Positions 9,887 to 19,152 are shown, counted from the first letter of the stretch. The stretch is 64,000 bases of DNA from Anoxybacillus sp. J5B_2022 (GCF_026847645.1 NZ_JAPSMC010000009.1:1-64000); one strand, 5' to 3'. The notes: generated from the letters alone by a model not told the origin. A program made the numbers and translations.

Positions 9887-10145
9887 AAAAAACTCCTTTC
9901 ATCCGAAAAGGACGAAAGGAGACTCTCTCGCGGTACCACCTTTTTTCTTAAGCAGGACATACTCCTGCCTAAGCACTTCATCGCATAACGGCTTTCGACC
10001 GGCTTCTTCTACTTTAGGTTCAAAGAAGCAGCTCAAGGGCGACCTTCCAACGCGTACAATCCTAGGAAATCTCGCAGCAAATGATTCCCCTCTCTGCAGG
10101 CGTTCGCGCTGTACTCTTCCCTGTCTTCGCTTTTTGCCTTATTCA
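9887..10145 (-). promoter_or_regulatory. T-box riboswitch leader of valS (specifier GUC)
   Basis: The conserved T-box core GGTGGTACCGCG lies at 9929-9940 (minus). The terminator is CTCCTTTCGTCC (9921-9910) pairing with GGATGAAAGGAG (9904-9893) followed by six T. Upstream are stem I elements: AGTA near 10107, AGAGAGG near 10088, and the specifier region GAAG-GUC-GCCCUUGAG, which aligns base for base with GAA-CUC-ACCUCUGAG in the ilv leader. The aligned codon at 10043-10041 is GUC, valine. Uncharged tRNA-Val should stabilise the antiterminator and switch valS on. Confidence 0.93.
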
Positions 10146-10181
10146 TTATACATACTACCGAAAAATGAAGGACATCGTCAA
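10145..10181 (-). promoter_or_regulatory. valS: candidate promoter of the valS T-box leader
   Basis: TTGACG at 10176-10181 is 18 bases from TAGTAT (10152-10157). A perfect TATAAT also lies at 10145-10150 but at 25 bases from that -35. Either would start the leader just before stem I. Confidence 0.5.
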
Positions 10182-10231
10182 TCATCTTTTCCAAGTTTTT
10201 AATGGTTTATGCACGTTTTTGCTTTTTGGTG

Positions 10232-10258
10232 ACAAAAAAGATGTCGTTTCATACTGTA
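10232..10258 (+). promoter_or_regulatory. possible sigma-K type promoter of small plus-strand gene
   Basis: AC at 10232-10233, 16 bases, then CATACTGTA at 10250-10258 fits the sigma-K pattern AC-N16/17-CATANNNTA. However, the start of transcription would fall almost on the ribosome binding site (AGGAGGG at 10264), so the match may be chance. Confidence 0.3.
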
Positions 10259-10277
10259 TAAAAAGGAGGGATAATAC

Positions 10278-10466
10278 GTGAAACGATTTAATCCATACTC
10301 ATGGCCGCCATGGCTTCGTCAACTTCGCGCCATTTGTGCGCAAGTTATTATTCCCATTACTGTTTTTCAAGCGATTCGCACGATTTTGTTGCCGACGACG
10401 TTCGACGTTCTTTTATTAGCCATTCTCGTTGGATTGGCTGTCGCTTTCCACCTCGAGTGGATTTAA
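10278..10466 (+). CDS. small hydrophobic protein of unknown function
   Basis: A 62-residue protein beginning at GTG with an excellent ribosome binding site (AGGAGGG, seven bases upstream). The N-terminal third is basic and aromatic (MKRFNPYSWPPWLRQL), followed by two hydrophobic stretches (about 24-40 and 43-59), so it is probably an inner-membrane peptide. It is transcribed divergently from the valS leader and converges on ysxE, overlapping the last 51 bases of ysxE. No family was recognised. The strong ribosome binding site and codon usage like its neighbours argue that it is real; a possible sigma-K type promoter and the spore-coat neighbours hint at a sporulation role, which is unproven. 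Confidence 0.6.
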   Translation: MKRFNPYSWPPWLRQLRAICAQVIIPITVFQAIRTILLPTTFDVLLLAILVGLAVAFHLEWI

Positions 10467-11453
10467 TGTCGTCATCCGCATAAGGAGTTGTTCCGTTCGC
10501 TTCATTATCCAGTAAGCTCGCTGCAGCTCGGAAACAGCGCGGTATTCTGTCTGTTCTTTTTTCCGTTTCTCCGCATAATCAGAAACGACTCGGTATAAAT
10601 ACGTCGGAGAAGCAACGTGGCTAGAGAAAAAAGCAAGCTCTTCTTCACGAAGGGAAAGTTTTTTTTCATATTCTCGAAAGCCGTCGACCCACGTATCGTC
10701 TACCGACGGCGTTCGTACATATTCATCTAAAGCAGCCGCTACATCGACAAGCGGAAATGCCCATTTTGCCCGCTCCCAGCTAAAAAACTGCCCTCCTTGT
10801 TCGCGCGGGACGTAATGCGAAAAACGAGCGTTTCCATGTACGAACGCAACGCGCCATTTTTTCGTTTCTTTCATTTTTTCGTACCACGTTTCCAACTGCG
10901 TTTCTGCAAACCAATACGCTTGCATCGTTTCGTGGAAATACGTGCAAAATTGCAGTTGAAACGGGGACATATACCATTCATGTTCGCATTGTTCCGCATA
11001 AGATTGTAAAAAGGAGCGTTCTTCTTCCCAAGCCGCTTTTTTTGTTTCATAATAGTTTTTAAGCTCTGTTTCGTCCACGTTGATTTCTTGCAACGTTTTC
11101 TGATGCAGCGTGGCAAGATCGCGGAAAAAAGATATCATCGCTTCTGTTGCCCGCTGCCCTGACGGCAGTGAAATCCACGGCATGACATAATAATAGTAAC
11201 CGCCTTCGGCTACAAACAACGTGCCGCGCTTCGACCAGTAAATCGGAATCATTTGCGGTCGATAAAAAAAAGCGGCTTGCTCAATGGCGTGGAGTTGCTG
11301 AACGTCACTAATTTTTTTTAAGGCAAACGTTCCTTCAGCTGTATGCACTTTTTTGACCTTGCCGTAGTCGTCGATGCGCAATACGCGTAAAGGGTAATGC
11401 GCCAATACCGCCATATTAAGGTCGTGCAAATAAATCCCCCCTTCGTTCGCCAT
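10416..11453 (-). CDS. ysxE: spore coat-associated kinase-fold protein YsxE
   Basis: A 345-residue member of the CotS/YsxE family, proteins with an aminoglycoside phosphotransferase-like fold found in spore coats of bacilli. Visible kinase-like features are FALKKI near residue 43, and AFVHGNARFSHYV near residue 210 where kinases of this fold carry HGD.H.N; the aspartate is replaced by asparagine, so it may be catalytically inactive. It follows spoVID, as in B. subtilis, and is probably co-transcribed with it in the mother cell. Its ribosome binding site (GGGAGA) lies in the 3' arm of a terminator-like hairpin, and its 3' end overlaps a convergent small gene. Confidence 0.88.
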   Translation of the reverse strand: MANEGGIYLHDLNMAVLAHYPLRVLRIDDYGKVKKVHTAEGTFALKKISDVQQLHAIEQAAFFYRPQMIPIYWSKRGTLFVAEGGYYYYVMPWISLPSGQRATEAMISFFRDLATLHQKTLQEINVDETELKNYYETKKAAWEEERSFLQSYAEQCEHEWYMSPFQLQFCTYFHETMQAYWFAETQLETWYEKMKETKKWRVAFVHGNARFSHYVPREQGGQFFSWERAKWAFPLVDVAAALDEYVRTPSVDDTWVDGFREYEKKLSLREEELAFFSSHVASPTYLYRVVSDYAEKRKKEQTEYRAVSELQRAYWIMKRTEQLLMRMTTLNPLEVESDSQSNENG

Positions 11454-11454
11454 T

Positions 11455-11492
11455 AAAAAAATCTCCCACTTTAGTTTCGGTAAAGTGGGAGA
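11455..11492 (-). terminator. terminator-like hairpin overlapping the ysxE ribosome binding site
   Basis: TCTCCCACTTTA at 11462-11473 is perfectly complementary to TAAAGTGGGAGA at 11481-11492, with a 7-base loop; on the minus strand seven T follow (11461-11455), then the ysxE ATG. The only Shine-Dalgarno-like sequence of ysxE, GGGAGA at 11467-11462, is inside the stem. The element can therefore both end spoVID transcripts and hide the ysxE start. Confidence 0.85.
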
Positions 11493-11498
11493 GGTTGC

Positions 11499-12515
11499 TT
11501 ATGCACGGTGGCTAGCTGGGATAGGAATATATAATAGTTGCCCTTCTTGCAACTCGGCTTCGTGTTCGAGATGATTCGCCCGCAATAGTTGTTGGATCGA
11601 AATGTCGTACCGTTTTGCAATCTTGTCCATTGAATCGCCTTGCTGGACGATGCAAATTTTTACTCTTGAAAAATCTTCTCCTTGTTCTTTCGAAAACAAC
11701 TTTGTTAAATAAAGCGCGTTTTCTTTGCGCGGCTTCGCATTTTCTTCCACCGGTTCGGCCTCTTGTTTTGGTGCTGTTCCGATCGATACTTTCGCTTCGT
11801 TTTCGTGCATTGCTTCTGGCTCTTTAGCGAGAAACGGTTCACTATTTTCGTTTCGCTCGTCGGTAGCTACTGCTGGCGCAACCGGCGCTTGCTCGTCATC
11901 TTCGCTTCGTTTCATCCATTCAGTCTCATTCAGAACAATATCTTGTTCCACAAGCCCCTCCTCGCTTTGCTCTGCCGTTGCTTGCACATGTTCGCTCGCT
12001 TCGGCTAACATTTCTTGTTCGTACCATTCTTTGCGAGCGACTGCTTCAAACGGCTCAAACCATGACGGCTCGCTCTCCGTTTCTGCTTCCCCTTCCTCCA
12101 AAATTCCGCTAATCGAAATATCGGCTACAAGGGAAAGCCGACCGTCGCTACCTAAATCGTAATCAAACGATTCGACCGTGACATACACCTCTTCTAAACT
12201 AAAAATCCGGCTTTTCGGAATCGTGATGTCGACAGGGAAGCGATGAAACAGCTCACTCACCCCATCTTCGCGCGTCGTAATCCGTTGGACGAATCGGCGT
12301 GTGCTAAAATCGTAAAGATCTGCCTCCTCCCCATCTTCATCCGCCATGCGATATTCCCCGCTTAATTCTAACGCCCCGCGAATCGTAATATAATGCTCGT
12401 ATTCATCAACGGAAATGACCGGATCTAACGAAACCGAAAGAAACTCTCCCACTTCCTGTCCCCTTTTAAACCAAATCGACTCTTCGAGTGAAAAACGTAA
12501 ATATGATTGCTCCAA
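11499..12515 (-). CDS. spoVID: stage VI sporulation / spore coat assembly protein SpoVID
   Basis: A 338-residue spore morphogenetic protein that helps the coat encase the forespore. The N terminus (LRFSLEESIWFKRGQEV) matches the SpoVID family start, a variable acidic E-rich middle follows (about 190-290), and a C-terminal LysM domain (VKICIVQQGDSMDKIAKRYD, about 287-335) would bind the spore peptidoglycan or lipid II. The start is TTG 12515: AAGGAGGAGG at 12521-12530 lies five bases upstream, and the family N terminus begins here. The open frame continues upstream to 12638 but that stretch contains the hem terminator and a sigma-E type promoter and is not coding. Confidence 0.93.
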   Translation of the reverse strand: MEQSYLRFSLEESIWFKRGQEVGEFLSVSLDPVISVDEYEHYITIRGALELSGEYRMADEDGEEADLYDFSTRRFVQRITTREDGVSELFHRFPVDITIPKSRIFSLEEVYVTVESFDYDLGSDGRLSLVADISISGILEEGEAETESEPSWFEPFEAVARKEWYEQEMLAEASEHVQATAEQSEEGLVEQDIVLNETEWMKRSEDDEQAPVAPAVATDERNENSEPFLAKEPEAMHENEAKVSIGTAPKQEAEPVEENAKPRKENALYLTKLFSKEQGEDFSRVKICIVQQGDSMDKIAKRYDISIQQLLRANHLEHEAELQEGQLLYIPIPASHRA

Positions 12516-12566
12516 ACAAGCCTCCTCCTTCCGCCCTTTTCGGCCAAACTTTTCAATGGCATTATC

Positions 12567-12595
12567 AATGTATGAGCGGCGGAAACAGAATATGA
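12567..12595 (-). promoter_or_regulatory. spoVID: sigma-E type promoter of spoVID
   Basis: Minus-strand TCATATT (12595-12589), 14 bases, then CATACATT (12574-12567) fits the sigma-E pattern (ATATT, about 14, CATACAnT). It lies just after the hem operon terminator and about 50 bases before the spoVID start. Confidence 0.75.
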
Positions 12596-12597
12596 AT

Positions 12598-12631
12598 AAA
12601 AAATGACCATGCGCACATTGCACATGGCCAT
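12598..12631 (-). terminator. terminator of the hem operon
   Basis: ATGACCATG (12603-12611) pairs with CATGGCCAT (12623-12631) with one G-U pair; six T follow on the minus strand. It is just past the hemL stop codon. Confidence 0.8.
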
Positions 12632-12637
12632 CATTCA

Positions 12638-13924
12638 TTATCCCTTTAGTTTCGCAAACGCTTTTTCTGCTGCTTCGATCGTTTTTTCGATGTCTTCATC
12701 CGTATGCTCCGTTGATAAAAACATTCCTTCAAACTGGGATGGCGGCAAGAAGATGCCTTGTTCCGCCATTTCGCGGTAATAGGCCGCAAACATCTCTACA
12801 TCAGATGTTTTCGCTTTTTCGTAGTTAATGACTGCTTCGTTTGTAAAGAAGAAGCCAATCATCGAACCCGCGCGGGTAACAGTATGCGGAATGCCGTATT
12901 TTTCCGCCGCTTGGCGCAATCCTTCTTCGAGCCGATCCGCTTTTTTCCGGAACTGTTCGTACGTTTCTGGCGTTAGTTGGATAAGCGTTTCATAGCCAGC
13001 TGTCATTGCTAGTGGGTTGCCTGATAATGTACCTGCTTGATAAATGGGACCGCTTGGCGCAATCCGTTCCATAATGTCCGCGCGACCGCCGTATGCACCA
13101 ACCGGTAGACCGCCACCAATGACTTTGCCAAGACACGTTAAATCAGGCGTCACTCCGAAATAACCTTGGGCACAATGATAATCGACGCGGAAGCCAGTCA
13201 TTACTTCATCAAAAATCAACAGCGCCCCGTATTCGTTCGTAATGTCCCGAAGTCCTTGCAAAAATCCTGGAAGCGGCGGAACAACCCCCATGTTTCCAGC
13301 GACCGGTTCGACAATGACCGCGGCAATATCTTCTCCAAACCGCTCAAACGCATATTTGACGCTTTCTAAATCGTTGTAAGGAACGGTAATCGTATTTTGC
13401 GCCACCGATTCTGGAACGCCTGGGCTATCCGGCAATCCAAGCGTTGCCACGCCAGAACCAGCTTTAATGAGCAGCGAATCGCCGTGGCCGTGATAACAGC
13501 CTTCAAATTTGATAATTTTATTGCGTCCCGTATAGCCGCGCGCCAAACGCAACGCACTCATCGTCGCTTCCGTGCCGGAATTGACCATCCGTACAATCTC
13601 AATCGATGGCACCCGTTCAATCACAAGCTTCGCCAATTCATTTTCGATTAACGTCGGCGCTCCGAAGCTTGTCCCGTTTTCCGCGACTTTTTTCAGCGCC
13701 GCGACGACACGGTCATTCGCATGTCCTAAAATAAGCGGACCCCAAGAAAGAACATAATCGATGTATTCGTTGCCATCAATGTCGTAAATTTTCGAGCCTT
13801 TACCGCGCGCCATAAAAATCGGATCCATTTTCACCGATTTAAACGCGCGAACTGGGCTGTTCACCCCGCCCGGCAATAGCCGAACTGCTTCTTCATACGC
13901 TTGTTTGGAACGTTCGTATCGCAT
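12638..13924 (-). CDS. hemL: glutamate-1-semialdehyde 2,1-aminomutase
   Basis: A 428-residue PLP enzyme that converts glutamate-1-semialdehyde to 5-aminolevulinate, the second step of the C5 haem pathway. Family motifs seen: [12 protein letters not shown] at the N terminus, SGTEA for phosphate binding near residue 122, FDEVMTGFR near 242, and the PLP lysine in [13 protein letters not shown] near 268. The start at 13924 (MRYERS) is preferred over an upstream ATG because it gives the usual family length and has AGGGGG seven bases upstream. Last gene of hemAXCDBL, 10 bases after hemB. Confidence 0.97.
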   Translation of the reverse strand: MRYERSKQAYEEAVRLLPGGVNSPVRAFKSVKMDPIFMARGKGSKIYDIDGNEYIDYVLSWGPLILGHANDRVVAALKKVAENGTSFGAPTLIENELAKLVIERVPSIEIVRMVNSGTEATMSALRLARGYTGRNKIIKFEGCYHGHGDSLLIKAGSGVATLGLPDSPGVPESVAQNTITVPYNDLESVKYAFERFGEDIAAVIVEPVAGNMGVVPPLPGFLQGLRDITNEYGALLIFDEVMTGFRVDYHCAQGYFGVTPDLTCLGKVIGGGLPVGAYGGRADIMERIAPSGPIYQAGTLSGNPLAMTAGYETLIQLTPETYEQFRKKADRLEEGLRQAAEKYGIPHTVTRAGSMIGFFFTNEAVINYEKAKTSDVEMFAAYYREMAEQGIFLPPSQFEGMFLSTEHTDEDIEKTIEAAEKAFAKLKG

Positions 13925-13934
13925 CGAAATCCCC

Positions 13935-14912
13935 CTATTCTTGTAGCCAACGAGCGACGTCTTTGGCAAAATACGTTAAAATTAAATCCGCGCCTGCCCG
14001 TTTCATGCCGATTAACATTTCCATCACGATTTGCTTTTCGTTTACCCAACCATTTTGCGCCGCTGCTTTCACCATTGCATATTCTCCGCTTACATTGTAA
14101 GCGACAATCGGAAGATGGAAATGGTTTTTCATATCGCGAATAATGTCTAAATACGCAAGCGCTGGTTTTACCATAATAAAATCCGCGCCTTCGCGCACAT
14201 CCGATTCCGCTTCGCGAAACGCCTCCAGCCGGTTTGCCGGGTCCATTTGGTACGTTTTTCGATCGCCAAACTGCGGAGCGCTATTGGCTGCATCGCGGAA
14301 CGGTCCGTAAAACGCGGACGCGTATTTCACCGCATACGACATAATCGGCACGTGCGCGAATCCCGTTTCATCTAATCCTTGGCGGATCGCGGTCACAAAG
14401 CCGTCCATCATGTTGGAAGGAGCGATAATATCCGCGCCTGCTTTCGCTTGGCTTACCGCCGTTTTCACAAGCAGTTCAAGCGACGGATCGTTCAACACTT
14501 GTTCGTTTTCGACGACGCCGCAATGGCCGTGGCTCGTATATTCACATAAACACGTATCCGCAATCACGACAAGCTCTGGATACGTTTGTTTTATTTGCCG
14601 GATCGCTTGTTGGACGATGCCGTGCTCACAATACGCTCGTGAACCGACTTCATCTTTTTCCGCTGGAATACCGAAAACGATGACCGACTTAATGCCGAGG
14701 TCAACCGCTTCTGCAACTTCTTCATTCAACCGGTCAAGCGAAAACTGGTAAATGCCCGGCATGGACGGAATTTCCTGCTTGACATGTTCTCCTTCGATCA
14801 CAAAAATCGGATAAATCAAATCTTCGACGTGAAGATGTGTTTCACGCACCATCGCACGTAAATTCGCGCTTTGCCGTAACCGGCGGTGGCGATCAAATTG
14901 CCATCTGCTCAT
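13935..14912 (-). CDS. hemB: delta-aminolevulinic acid dehydratase (porphobilinogen synthase)
   Basis: A 325-residue cytoplasmic enzyme condensing two 5-aminolevulinates to porphobilinogen. The cysteine-rich metal site [14 protein letters not shown] near residues 118-131 marks the zinc-dependent type; the two active-site lysines lie in the family contexts around [13 protein letters not shown] and [10 protein letters not shown]. The ATG overlaps the hemD stop by four bases (ATGA), implying translational coupling. Confidence 0.98.
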   Translation of the reverse strand: MSRWQFDRHRRLRQSANLRAMVRETHLHVEDLIYPIFVIEGEHVKQEIPSMPGIYQFSLDRLNEEVAEAVDLGIKSVIVFGIPAEKDEVGSRAYCEHGIVQQAIRQIKQTYPELVVIADTCLCEYTSHGHCGVVENEQVLNDPSLELLVKTAVSQAKAGADIIAPSNMMDGFVTAIRQGLDETGFAHVPIMSYAVKYASAFYGPFRDAANSAPQFGDRKTYQMDPANRLEAFREAESDVREGADFIMVKPALAYLDIIRDMKNHFHLPIVAYNVSGEYAMVKAAAQNGWVNEKQIVMEMLIGMKRAGADLILTYFAKDVARWLQE

Positions 14913-15685
14913 TTATTTCCCTCCATCTGAAAAAATGTTTCCATCGCTTTTATCATATCATCAATCGTATATTGCTCAGGACAAATATGTACACGCAATC
15001 CGAATTGCTCCGCTGTTTGTTTCGTAATCGGACCGATGCAGGCAATGACGCAATGTGCTAACAACGGTCGCCATTCAATTCCATCCAACATGTTCATGAA
15101 ACTTTCGACCGTTGACGAGCTTGTAAATGTCACTACATCGAGCGCCCGTTTTTTTAACAAATCAAGCAGTTGTTCTTTACCACTTTCGTTCATTTTTGTT
15201 TCATACACGACTAGGTCGGTCACGTCTGCGCCTAACTGAACAAGCGCTTCTTTCAATGTCGGACGCGCCAAATTTCCTTTCACTAACAAGACGCGGTCAT
15301 TCGGCTTCACGAGCGATTTCATCGCTTCCGCCAATCCTTCCGCAACAAATTCGTCGGGAACAACGGCTGGCCTTATACCTCTTTTCTCTAAAGCAAGCGC
15401 CGTTTTTTTGCCGACGACAGCAACGTTCGGCAGCGGCATTATGTCGCTAACAAATGTAAAGAAAAAGCGAACCCCGTTGGCGCTCGTAAACACGAGCCAG
15501 TCATAGCGAGACAAGTCGCGAACACATTCCTCTATTTCCTTTGTTTCCGTCACCGCTGAAACAGAAATGAGCGGAATTTCCACAGGGCGAGCTCCGACCT
15601 GTTTCAGCTTATCGGAAAATACATGCGCCTGTTCTTTTCCTCTTGTAACAAGCACCGTTTTGCCGTACAACGGAAGCCGCTCCAT
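14909..15685 (-). CDS. hemD: uroporphyrinogen-III synthase
   Basis: A 258-residue enzyme that closes and rearranges hydroxymethylbilane to uroporphyrinogen III. The family is weakly conserved; seen here are the N-terminal [10 protein letters not shown], the [16 protein letters not shown] segment near 88 and [11 protein letters not shown] near 187, which mark the two-lobed HemD fold. Its start shares one base with the hemC stop (TAATG) and its stop overlaps hemB by four, so translation is coupled across three genes. Confidence 0.94.
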   Translation of the reverse strand: MERLPLYGKTVLVTRGKEQAHVFSDKLKQVGARPVEIPLISVSAVTETKEIEECVRDLSRYDWLVFTSANGVRFFFTFVSDIMPLPNVAVVGKKTALALEKRGIRPAVVPDEFVAEGLAEAMKSLVKPNDRVLLVKGNLARPTLKEALVQLGADVTDLVVYETKMNESGKEQLLDLLKKRALDVVTFTSSSTVESFMNMLDGIEWRPLLAHCVIACIGPITKQTAEQFGLRVHICPEQYTIDDMIKAMETFFQMEGNK

Positions 15686-16617
15686 TACGCACCAAGCTCC
15701 TTTTTAACCCGGTCGATCAACGCTTTTGCGCCAAGCTGAACGAGACGATCCGCTACTGTTTTGCCAATTTGTTCGGCATCTGTACCGATAGCGGTTTCTT
15801 TGTAGCATTCTTTTCCGTCCGGTGAAGCAACGAGCCCAGTAAAAACGACTTCATCTTTGTCGTTGACATAAGCATAACCAGCGATTGGCACTTGACAACC
15901 ACCTTCCATTCTCTGTAAAAAGGCGCGTTCCGCCAACACCGCCCGCTCCGTTTCGCGGTCGTTTAATACTCGCAACCATTCTAACAATTCCGCATCGTTT
16001 TCGCGGCATTCAATCGCTAACGCCCCTTGTCCAACAGCTGGAAGACAAAGTTCCGTCGGCAAATATTCCGTAATTGTTTCATCCGCCCAGCCCATCCGCC
16101 GCAAACCGGCCGCCGCTAAAATGATCGCGTCATACCCTTCGTTTTCCAACTTCGCCAACCTTGTGTCAATATTGCCGCGAATCCATTTAATCTCTAAATC
16201 CGGACGTTGCGCCAGTAGCTGGGCAGAACGGCGCAAACTGCTCGTTCCAATGACCGCTCCGCTCGGAAGGTTGGCAAACGAAACGCGAGATTTACTAATG
16301 AGCACATCGCGATGGTCTTCGCGCTTTGGCACGCAGCCGATCATGAGCCCTTCCGGCAATACAGCCGGCATATCTTTCATACTATGAACGGCCATATCAA
16401 TCTCTTCGTTAAGCATCGCCTGCTCAATTTCTTTGACGAACAATCCTTTTCCGCCAACTTTCGATAACGTGACGTTTAAAATTTGGTCGCCTTTTGTCAC
16501 AATTTCTTTCACTTCAAACTCAAACGGCGCTCCAAGTTCTTTCAATTTCGCAATCACCCAGTTTGTTTGCGTCAAAGCTAGTTTGCTTCGCCGCGAACCG
16601 ACGATAATTTTTCGCAT
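15685..16617 (-). CDS. hemC: porphobilinogen deaminase (hydroxymethylbilane synthase)
   Basis: A 310-residue enzyme polymerising four porphobilinogens. Seen: [18 protein letters not shown] at the N terminus, the catalytic AVHSMKDMP segment near 80, the [16 protein letters not shown] region near 150-170, and the dipyrromethane cofactor cysteine in MEGGCQVPI near 240. ATG 16617 is chosen over an upstream ATG at 16644 because it gives the standard N terminus. Confidence 0.98.
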   Translation of the reverse strand: MRKIIVGSRRSKLALTQTNWVIAKLKELGAPFEFEVKEIVTKGDQILNVTLSKVGGKGLFVKEIEQAMLNEEIDMAVHSMKDMPAVLPEGLMIGCVPKREDHRDVLISKSRVSFANLPSGAVIGTSSLRRSAQLLAQRPDLEIKWIRGNIDTRLAKLENEGYDAIILAAAGLRRMGWADETITEYLPTELCLPAVGQGALAIECRENDAELLEWLRVLNDRETERAVLAERAFLQRMEGGCQVPIAGYAYVNDKDEVVFTGLVASPDGKECYKETAIGTDAEQIGKTVADRLVQLGAKALIDRVKKELGA

Positions 16618-16631
16618 CGTTTCTTCCTCCA

Positions 16632-17465
16632 TTATGAATACCATAAATGAAACTTCGATAAGCTACCAAATAAGAAAAAGTTGACAAGCAAAAATAAAAA
16701 CGAGCCGATGTTCCAAAGCGCGAGCGCTTTTCCGTACATTTCTTGGACAACTCGTTTATAAAAATACACGCTATAAACAAGTAAAACGGAAAACGACCCT
16801 AACACTTTCGCATCATACCAATGGAAATGCTCGATTTTTATATAAGCCCAAATCACGCCAAGAATGAGCCCTAATAACAACATAGGCAATCCGATTAAAT
16901 TTAAAACGTACGACATTTTCTCTAATTTTGTTAAATCCGCCATTCGCCATAACCGTTTTCCCCATTTTTTTTGTTTCAACAAATGGTATTGGATCATATA
17001 TAAAACAGAAAACACAAATGAAAGGGAAAACGCCCCATATGCTAAAATCGCCATCGTAATATGAATCATGAGCAGCTCGGAAATAAGTTTTTCCGCCGCC
17101 GCTTCCGACGGCTGACGAATCGGCGCAAACGTATGCAGCGCTAATATAAAAAATGCCAGCACATTCGTGAAAAACACAATAAAATCAACGCGCAACAACC
17201 GGTTAATCGCCAGCGACAATGTAATGAGCACCCATGCATAAAAATAAAGACCTTCCGACATTGTCAAAATCGGAAACCGCTTCGTTTCGACAATGCGAAA
17301 CAAGAAAAAAGCCGTCTGAAAAACCCAGACAATAGAAAGTAACCAGAAGGCGATGCGGTTTGCCTTCCGGTTATGATGCAAAAAATCTATAAAATAGAGA
17401 GAAACAGACAATGCATATAACAGCACAGACAGCTCGTACAACCGTGTGAGATTCATCTCCAACAT
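16632..17465 (-). CDS. hemX: HemX, membrane protein of the hem operon
   Basis: A polytopic membrane protein of 277 residues with about eight hydrophobic segments, related to the CcsA/CcmC-type cytochrome assembly family. In B. subtilis HemX lowers the amount of HemA, and its place directly after hemA supports the same role. ATG 17465 is favoured: AGAGAGG lies upstream, whereas the open frame before it overlaps the hemA 3' end. Nine bases later there is a second in-frame ATG that could also serve. Confidence 0.92.
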   Translation of the reverse strand: MLEMNLTRLYELSVLLYALSVSLYFIDFLHHNRKANRIAFWLLSIVWVFQTAFFLFRIVETKRFPILTMSEGLYFYAWVLITLSLAINRLLRVDFIVFFTNVLAFFILALHTFAPIRQPSEAAAEKLISELLMIHITMAILAYGAFSLSFVFSVLYMIQYHLLKQKKWGKRLWRMADLTKLEKMSYVLNLIGLPMLLLGLILGVIWAYIKIEHFHWYDAKVLGSFSVLLVYSVYFYKRVVQEMYGKALALWNIGSFLFLLVNFFLFGSLSKFHLWYS

Positions 17466-17481
17466 TCGCAAAATTCCTCTC

Positions 17482-18813
17482 TTATGACTGTAGAGATGGG
17501 ACAACCGAGCGCTCACCATCATCTTTCGTCGGTTTCGACGTTTGCAAAGCCTCTTCAATGTTAAAAATTTTCGCAAACAACCGGAGCGCTTCTTCCGCAT
17601 TCGGCTCTGCTGCTAATTCCTTCGCCCGTAAGATCGGATCGCGCAACAGTTGATTAATAATGCTTTTCGTATGTTTGCTTAATACTTTACGGTCACGTTC
17701 CGATAAATGTGGCAGTTTCCGTTCGATGCTTTGCATCGTTTCCGCTTGGATCGCCAACGCTTTTTCGCGAAGGGCGGCAATGACCGGAACGACGCCGAGC
17801 GTATGAAGCCATTGTTGGAATTCAACCAATTCGGCTTCAATCATGATTTCAATTTGTTCCGCTGCTTTTTTCCGCTCCGCCAAATTCGCTTGAACGATCC
17901 CTTCTAAATCGTCAATGTCATATAAAAAGACGCTTTCGAGCTCGGCGAGCGCTGGATCTAAGTCGCGTGGAACGGCGATATCGACCATAAACAACGGACG
18001 GCCTTTGCGCATTTTTTCGATGTGCACCATCATCTCTTTCGTGATAACATACTCTTTTGCGCCGGTAGAGCTAATTAAAATGTCCGCTTCGACAAGGGCG
18101 CATTGCAATTCGGAAAGCGATTTGGCGCTTCCAGAAAATTTCTCAGCCAAATGTTGCGCCTTCTCAAACGTCCGGTTGATGACCGTCACTTTTTTCACGC
18201 CGCTTCCGTAAAGGTTTTGGAGCGCCAATTCCCCCATTTTCCCTGCCCCGAGCACCAATACGTGTTTCGCTGATAAATCACCAAAAATCTTTTTCGCTAA
18301 TTCTACTGCTGCATAGCTAACGGATACCGCGTTCGAGCCGATTTCTGTTTCCGAATGAGCGCGTTTTGCCAGCGTCACCGCTTGTTTAAATAGCTGTTTA
18401 AATACCGTGCCAATTGTGTTTTCATTTTGCGCCAAAAGATAGCTTGAGCGCACTTGCCCTAAAATTTGCGTTTCGCCTAAAATCATCGAGTCAAGACCAC
18501 AGGCCACGCGGAATAAATGCTCTACCGCCGCTTCGTTCTCTAAAATTTTTAAATAAGGGGCGAGCGAGTCTTTCTCGATATGAAACCAATCTGCCAAAAA
18601 TGTTTTTATATAATAACGCCCAGTGTGCACTTGGTCGACAACAGCATAAATTTCTGTACGGTTACATGTAGAAATAATGACGTTTTCTAAAATGCTCTTT
18701 TGCTGCTTCAACGTTTTCATCGCTTCGACCAGTTCCGATTCGCTAAAAGTCAACTTCTCACGAATTTCGACAGGGGCGGTTTTATAGTTCACGCCAACGA
18801 CAAGAATATGCAC
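17482..18813 (-). CDS. hemA: glutamyl-tRNA reductase
   Basis: A 443-residue NADPH enzyme that reduces glutamyl-tRNA to glutamate-1-semialdehyde, the committed step of haem synthesis. The catalytic cysteine is in [12 protein letters not shown] near residue 50; the substrate region [16 protein letters not shown] near 110 and the Rossmann motif [12 protein letters not shown] near 185 are intact; the C-terminal dimerisation helices follow. First gene of hemAXCDBL, preceded by an extended -10 promoter. Confidence 0.98.
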   Translation of the reverse strand: MHILVVGVNYKTAPVEIREKLTFSESELVEAMKTLKQQKSILENVIISTCNRTEIYAVVDQVHTGRYYIKTFLADWFHIEKDSLAPYLKILENEAAVEHLFRVACGLDSMILGETQILGQVRSSYLLAQNENTIGTVFKQLFKQAVTLAKRAHSETEIGSNAVSVSYAAVELAKKIFGDLSAKHVLVLGAGKMGELALQNLYGSGVKKVTVINRTFEKAQHLAEKFSGSAKSLSELQCALVEADILISSTGAKEYVITKEMMVHIEKMRKGRPLFMVDIAVPRDLDPALAELESVFLYDIDDLEGIVQANLAERKKAAEQIEIMIEAELVEFQQWLHTLGVVPVIAALREKALAIQAETMQSIERKLPHLSERDRKVLSKHTKSIINQLLRDPILRAKELAAEPNAEEALRLFAKIFNIEEALQTSKPTKDDGERSVVPSLQS

Positions 18814-18858
18814 TTTCCCTATACCCCCTCAACCAAAAGTACATAGTAATCTCACTAT

Positions 18859-18867
18859 ATTATAGCA
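18859..18867 (-). promoter_or_regulatory. hemA: extended -10 promoter of the hem operon
   Basis: Minus-strand TGCTATAAT is a perfect extended -10 (TGnTATAAT) about 45 bases upstream of hemA. The -35 is weak (TTGTTT at 19 bases). No convincing PerR box (TTATAAT-N-ATTATAA) was found beside it. Confidence 0.65.
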
Positions 18868-18981
18868 TGTATATGTGCGACATAAACAAAAAAATGTGAA
18901 CACAATTTGAACCTATATGATAAACTTTTAAACAGAATCCTTTCTCAAAAAGATAAGAAAGTATAAAATTTCGGATTCATG

Positions 18982-19152
18982 TCTAGCTCCAAGCGCCATC
19001 GGCTCGAGTCGCTCCGCCCCTTCTTTCGGCGGCGACACGCTGAATTCACTTCTTTGAAATATCCCACGCAAGCCCAAGCTTTGCTTGGGCTGAGCCTCCT
19101 CGGTGGGGCTTGTGCGCTCTTCGCCGATAGGCGGGCGCTTTGCGCTTTTCTT
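18982..19152 (+). repeat. hairpin-rich intergenic repeat, copy A
   Basis: A 171-base element that begins TCTAGCTCCAAGCGCC and ends GCGCTTTGCGCTTTTCTT. Its ends are complementary (AAGCGCC-at-CGGC against GCCGAT-a-GGCG..CGCTT), and inside are further hairpins, GTCGCTCCGCC/GGCGGCGAC and a perfect AGCCCAAGC-ttt-GCTTGGGCT. The same element, 150 bases long, is at 32061-32210, and related units are at 24588-24860. It fills most of the 405-base gap between hemA and ysxD; the remaining 66 bases hold only the ysxD ribosome binding site. Confidence 0.9.

Noticed and set aside
18860-18960. PerR box near the hemA promoter
   Set aside because: PerR control is known for B. subtilis hemA, but no palindrome close to TTATAATNATTATAA could be found here.
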